A DNA stretch of 64,000 bases, taken from positions 2,294,001 through 2,358,000 of the forward strand of contig NW_026262648.1 in NCBI RefSeq assembly GCF_021869535.1, written 5' to 3'. A model generated the notes under the pieces. It was given only the letters and a program-made list of their open reading frames with translations. It did no database searches and was not told where the DNA came from. The first letter of the stretch is position 1. The number at the start of each line of letters is the position of its first letter. The DNA is from Mytilus californianus (Eukaryota > Mollusca > Bivalvia > Mytilida > Mytilidae). Below are positions 63,288 to 64,000 of the stretch, piece by piece. The translations under genes were made by a program, and so were the position numbers.

Positions 63288-64000
63288 CTGCAAAATCAAA
63301 TATGTAAAAGTAGATAAGCTTCTACTCCCTTTTAAAAACAATTTGAACTGTGAGCTATTGCTCACACAAGATATATCCAAGATGTAAGTACAAATGTATT
63401 CTCTAAACAAAAAGTTAATGAGCTTATAAACCAGGGATAACGACATTGCAAATTAAACAACATTTCTTACAGCAGCACAGTTTGATACATAATATGACAC
63501 TGATTTATTTTTATGTATCTGTAACAAGGGTCAGGAAACAATCATATTTGCCAGACATGACCTAAACTAAAAGCTCATTGACCAAAATGGGAGATCGGTA
63601 TTTAGGTAGAAAACAAAATTTACAGAAAAGATTTGGTCATTTTCATTGACATGAGGTTTTTTATTCACCATTTTGCCCTAATTTTTTTCTGGTAATTAAA
63701 CAGCCATTCCAGTATAGTATAATAATCCGGAGGGCCCTCCTAATTACCATATTAATGCCTCCGAGAGATATTGGATACTGATCGCTAATCTATTTTTACC
63801 TGTGTTCTTCACACCTGACAGTAGTGATCATGTTCAGAACTAATATTATAAAGAAATTTTATTCCATGACAACTTACTTCATTATTTAATAACTTTTCAG
63901 CAAAGACAATCACCAATTCTGATTTAACAATTGAAACTTTTATAATTAAGTAAAAAAAAGTAATTTTTCAGGCATCAAAAGTATACTTTATTTAGGCGAC
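63288..64000. other. Intron upstream of exon 1, non-coding
   Basis: No exon of the expected PsuG N-terminus (around a VALESTIIAHG-like motif) can be seen, so that exon lies outside the window. Confidence 0.5.

Overview
This is a eukaryotic, intron- and repeat-dominated window. It is AT-rich, has no operons, and almost none of its open frames are real genes. The interspersed repeats are of types I associate with bivalve molluscs, most likely a mytilid mussel. They include a short element reading GTATGATTGCCAATGAGACA, hairpin-ended elements opening AGCTCACC, and 'ATGCCCC...GGGGCATAAAA' elements with (GGAC)n tracts. The organism call is inference from repeat types and exon phasing, not from a database match.

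One host gene can be reconstructed, on the minus strand from about 63287 down to 22902: a bifunctional pseudouridine-catabolism enzyme. An N-terminal pseudouridine-5'-phosphate glycosidase (PsuG-type) domain is followed by a C-terminal PfkB-family sugar/pseudouridine kinase domain. I resolve 15 coding exons (about 1.8 kb, roughly 597 residues) whose phases agree from one to the next. The first exon or exons, about 100 residues, lie beyond the right edge. The introns are 0.2 to 12 kb and full of transposons.

Layout: 1-12.4 kb is a nested stack of non-autonomous repeats, including a 4.1-kb terminal-inverted-repeat (TIR) element with a clean 6-bp target duplication. 12.5-15.2 kb is a non-coding LTR element with 1037-bp LTRs and a tRNA-Leu primer site. 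15.7-18.9 kb is a TIR-bounded segment with a cluster of CTATCCTGTTAC motifs. 19.5-21.4 kb is tandem-array repeat. 22.9-45.2 kb holds exons 15 to 4, with inserted repeats, three related MITEs, and a perfect 430-bp palindrome bearing hammerhead-ribozyme-like cores at 41.2-42.2 kb. 46-57 kb is the large intron between exons 4 and 3. It contains a young gag-only BEL/Pao element inserted into an older short repeat, a 0.9-kb MITE and an inverted-repeat cassette around a broken gag. 57.0-63.3 kb holds exons 3 to 1, a miniature LTR element (TRIM) whose LTRs carry a tRNA-like Pol III module, tandem arrays, and an 18-copy 44-bp minisatellite made from the 3' end of exon 1 plus its own 5' splice site.

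The observations I rate most worth following are the exon/splice-site-derived minisatellite, the tRNA-bearing TRIM, the apparent U12-type intron with a non-AG 3' end, and the hammerhead palindrome.
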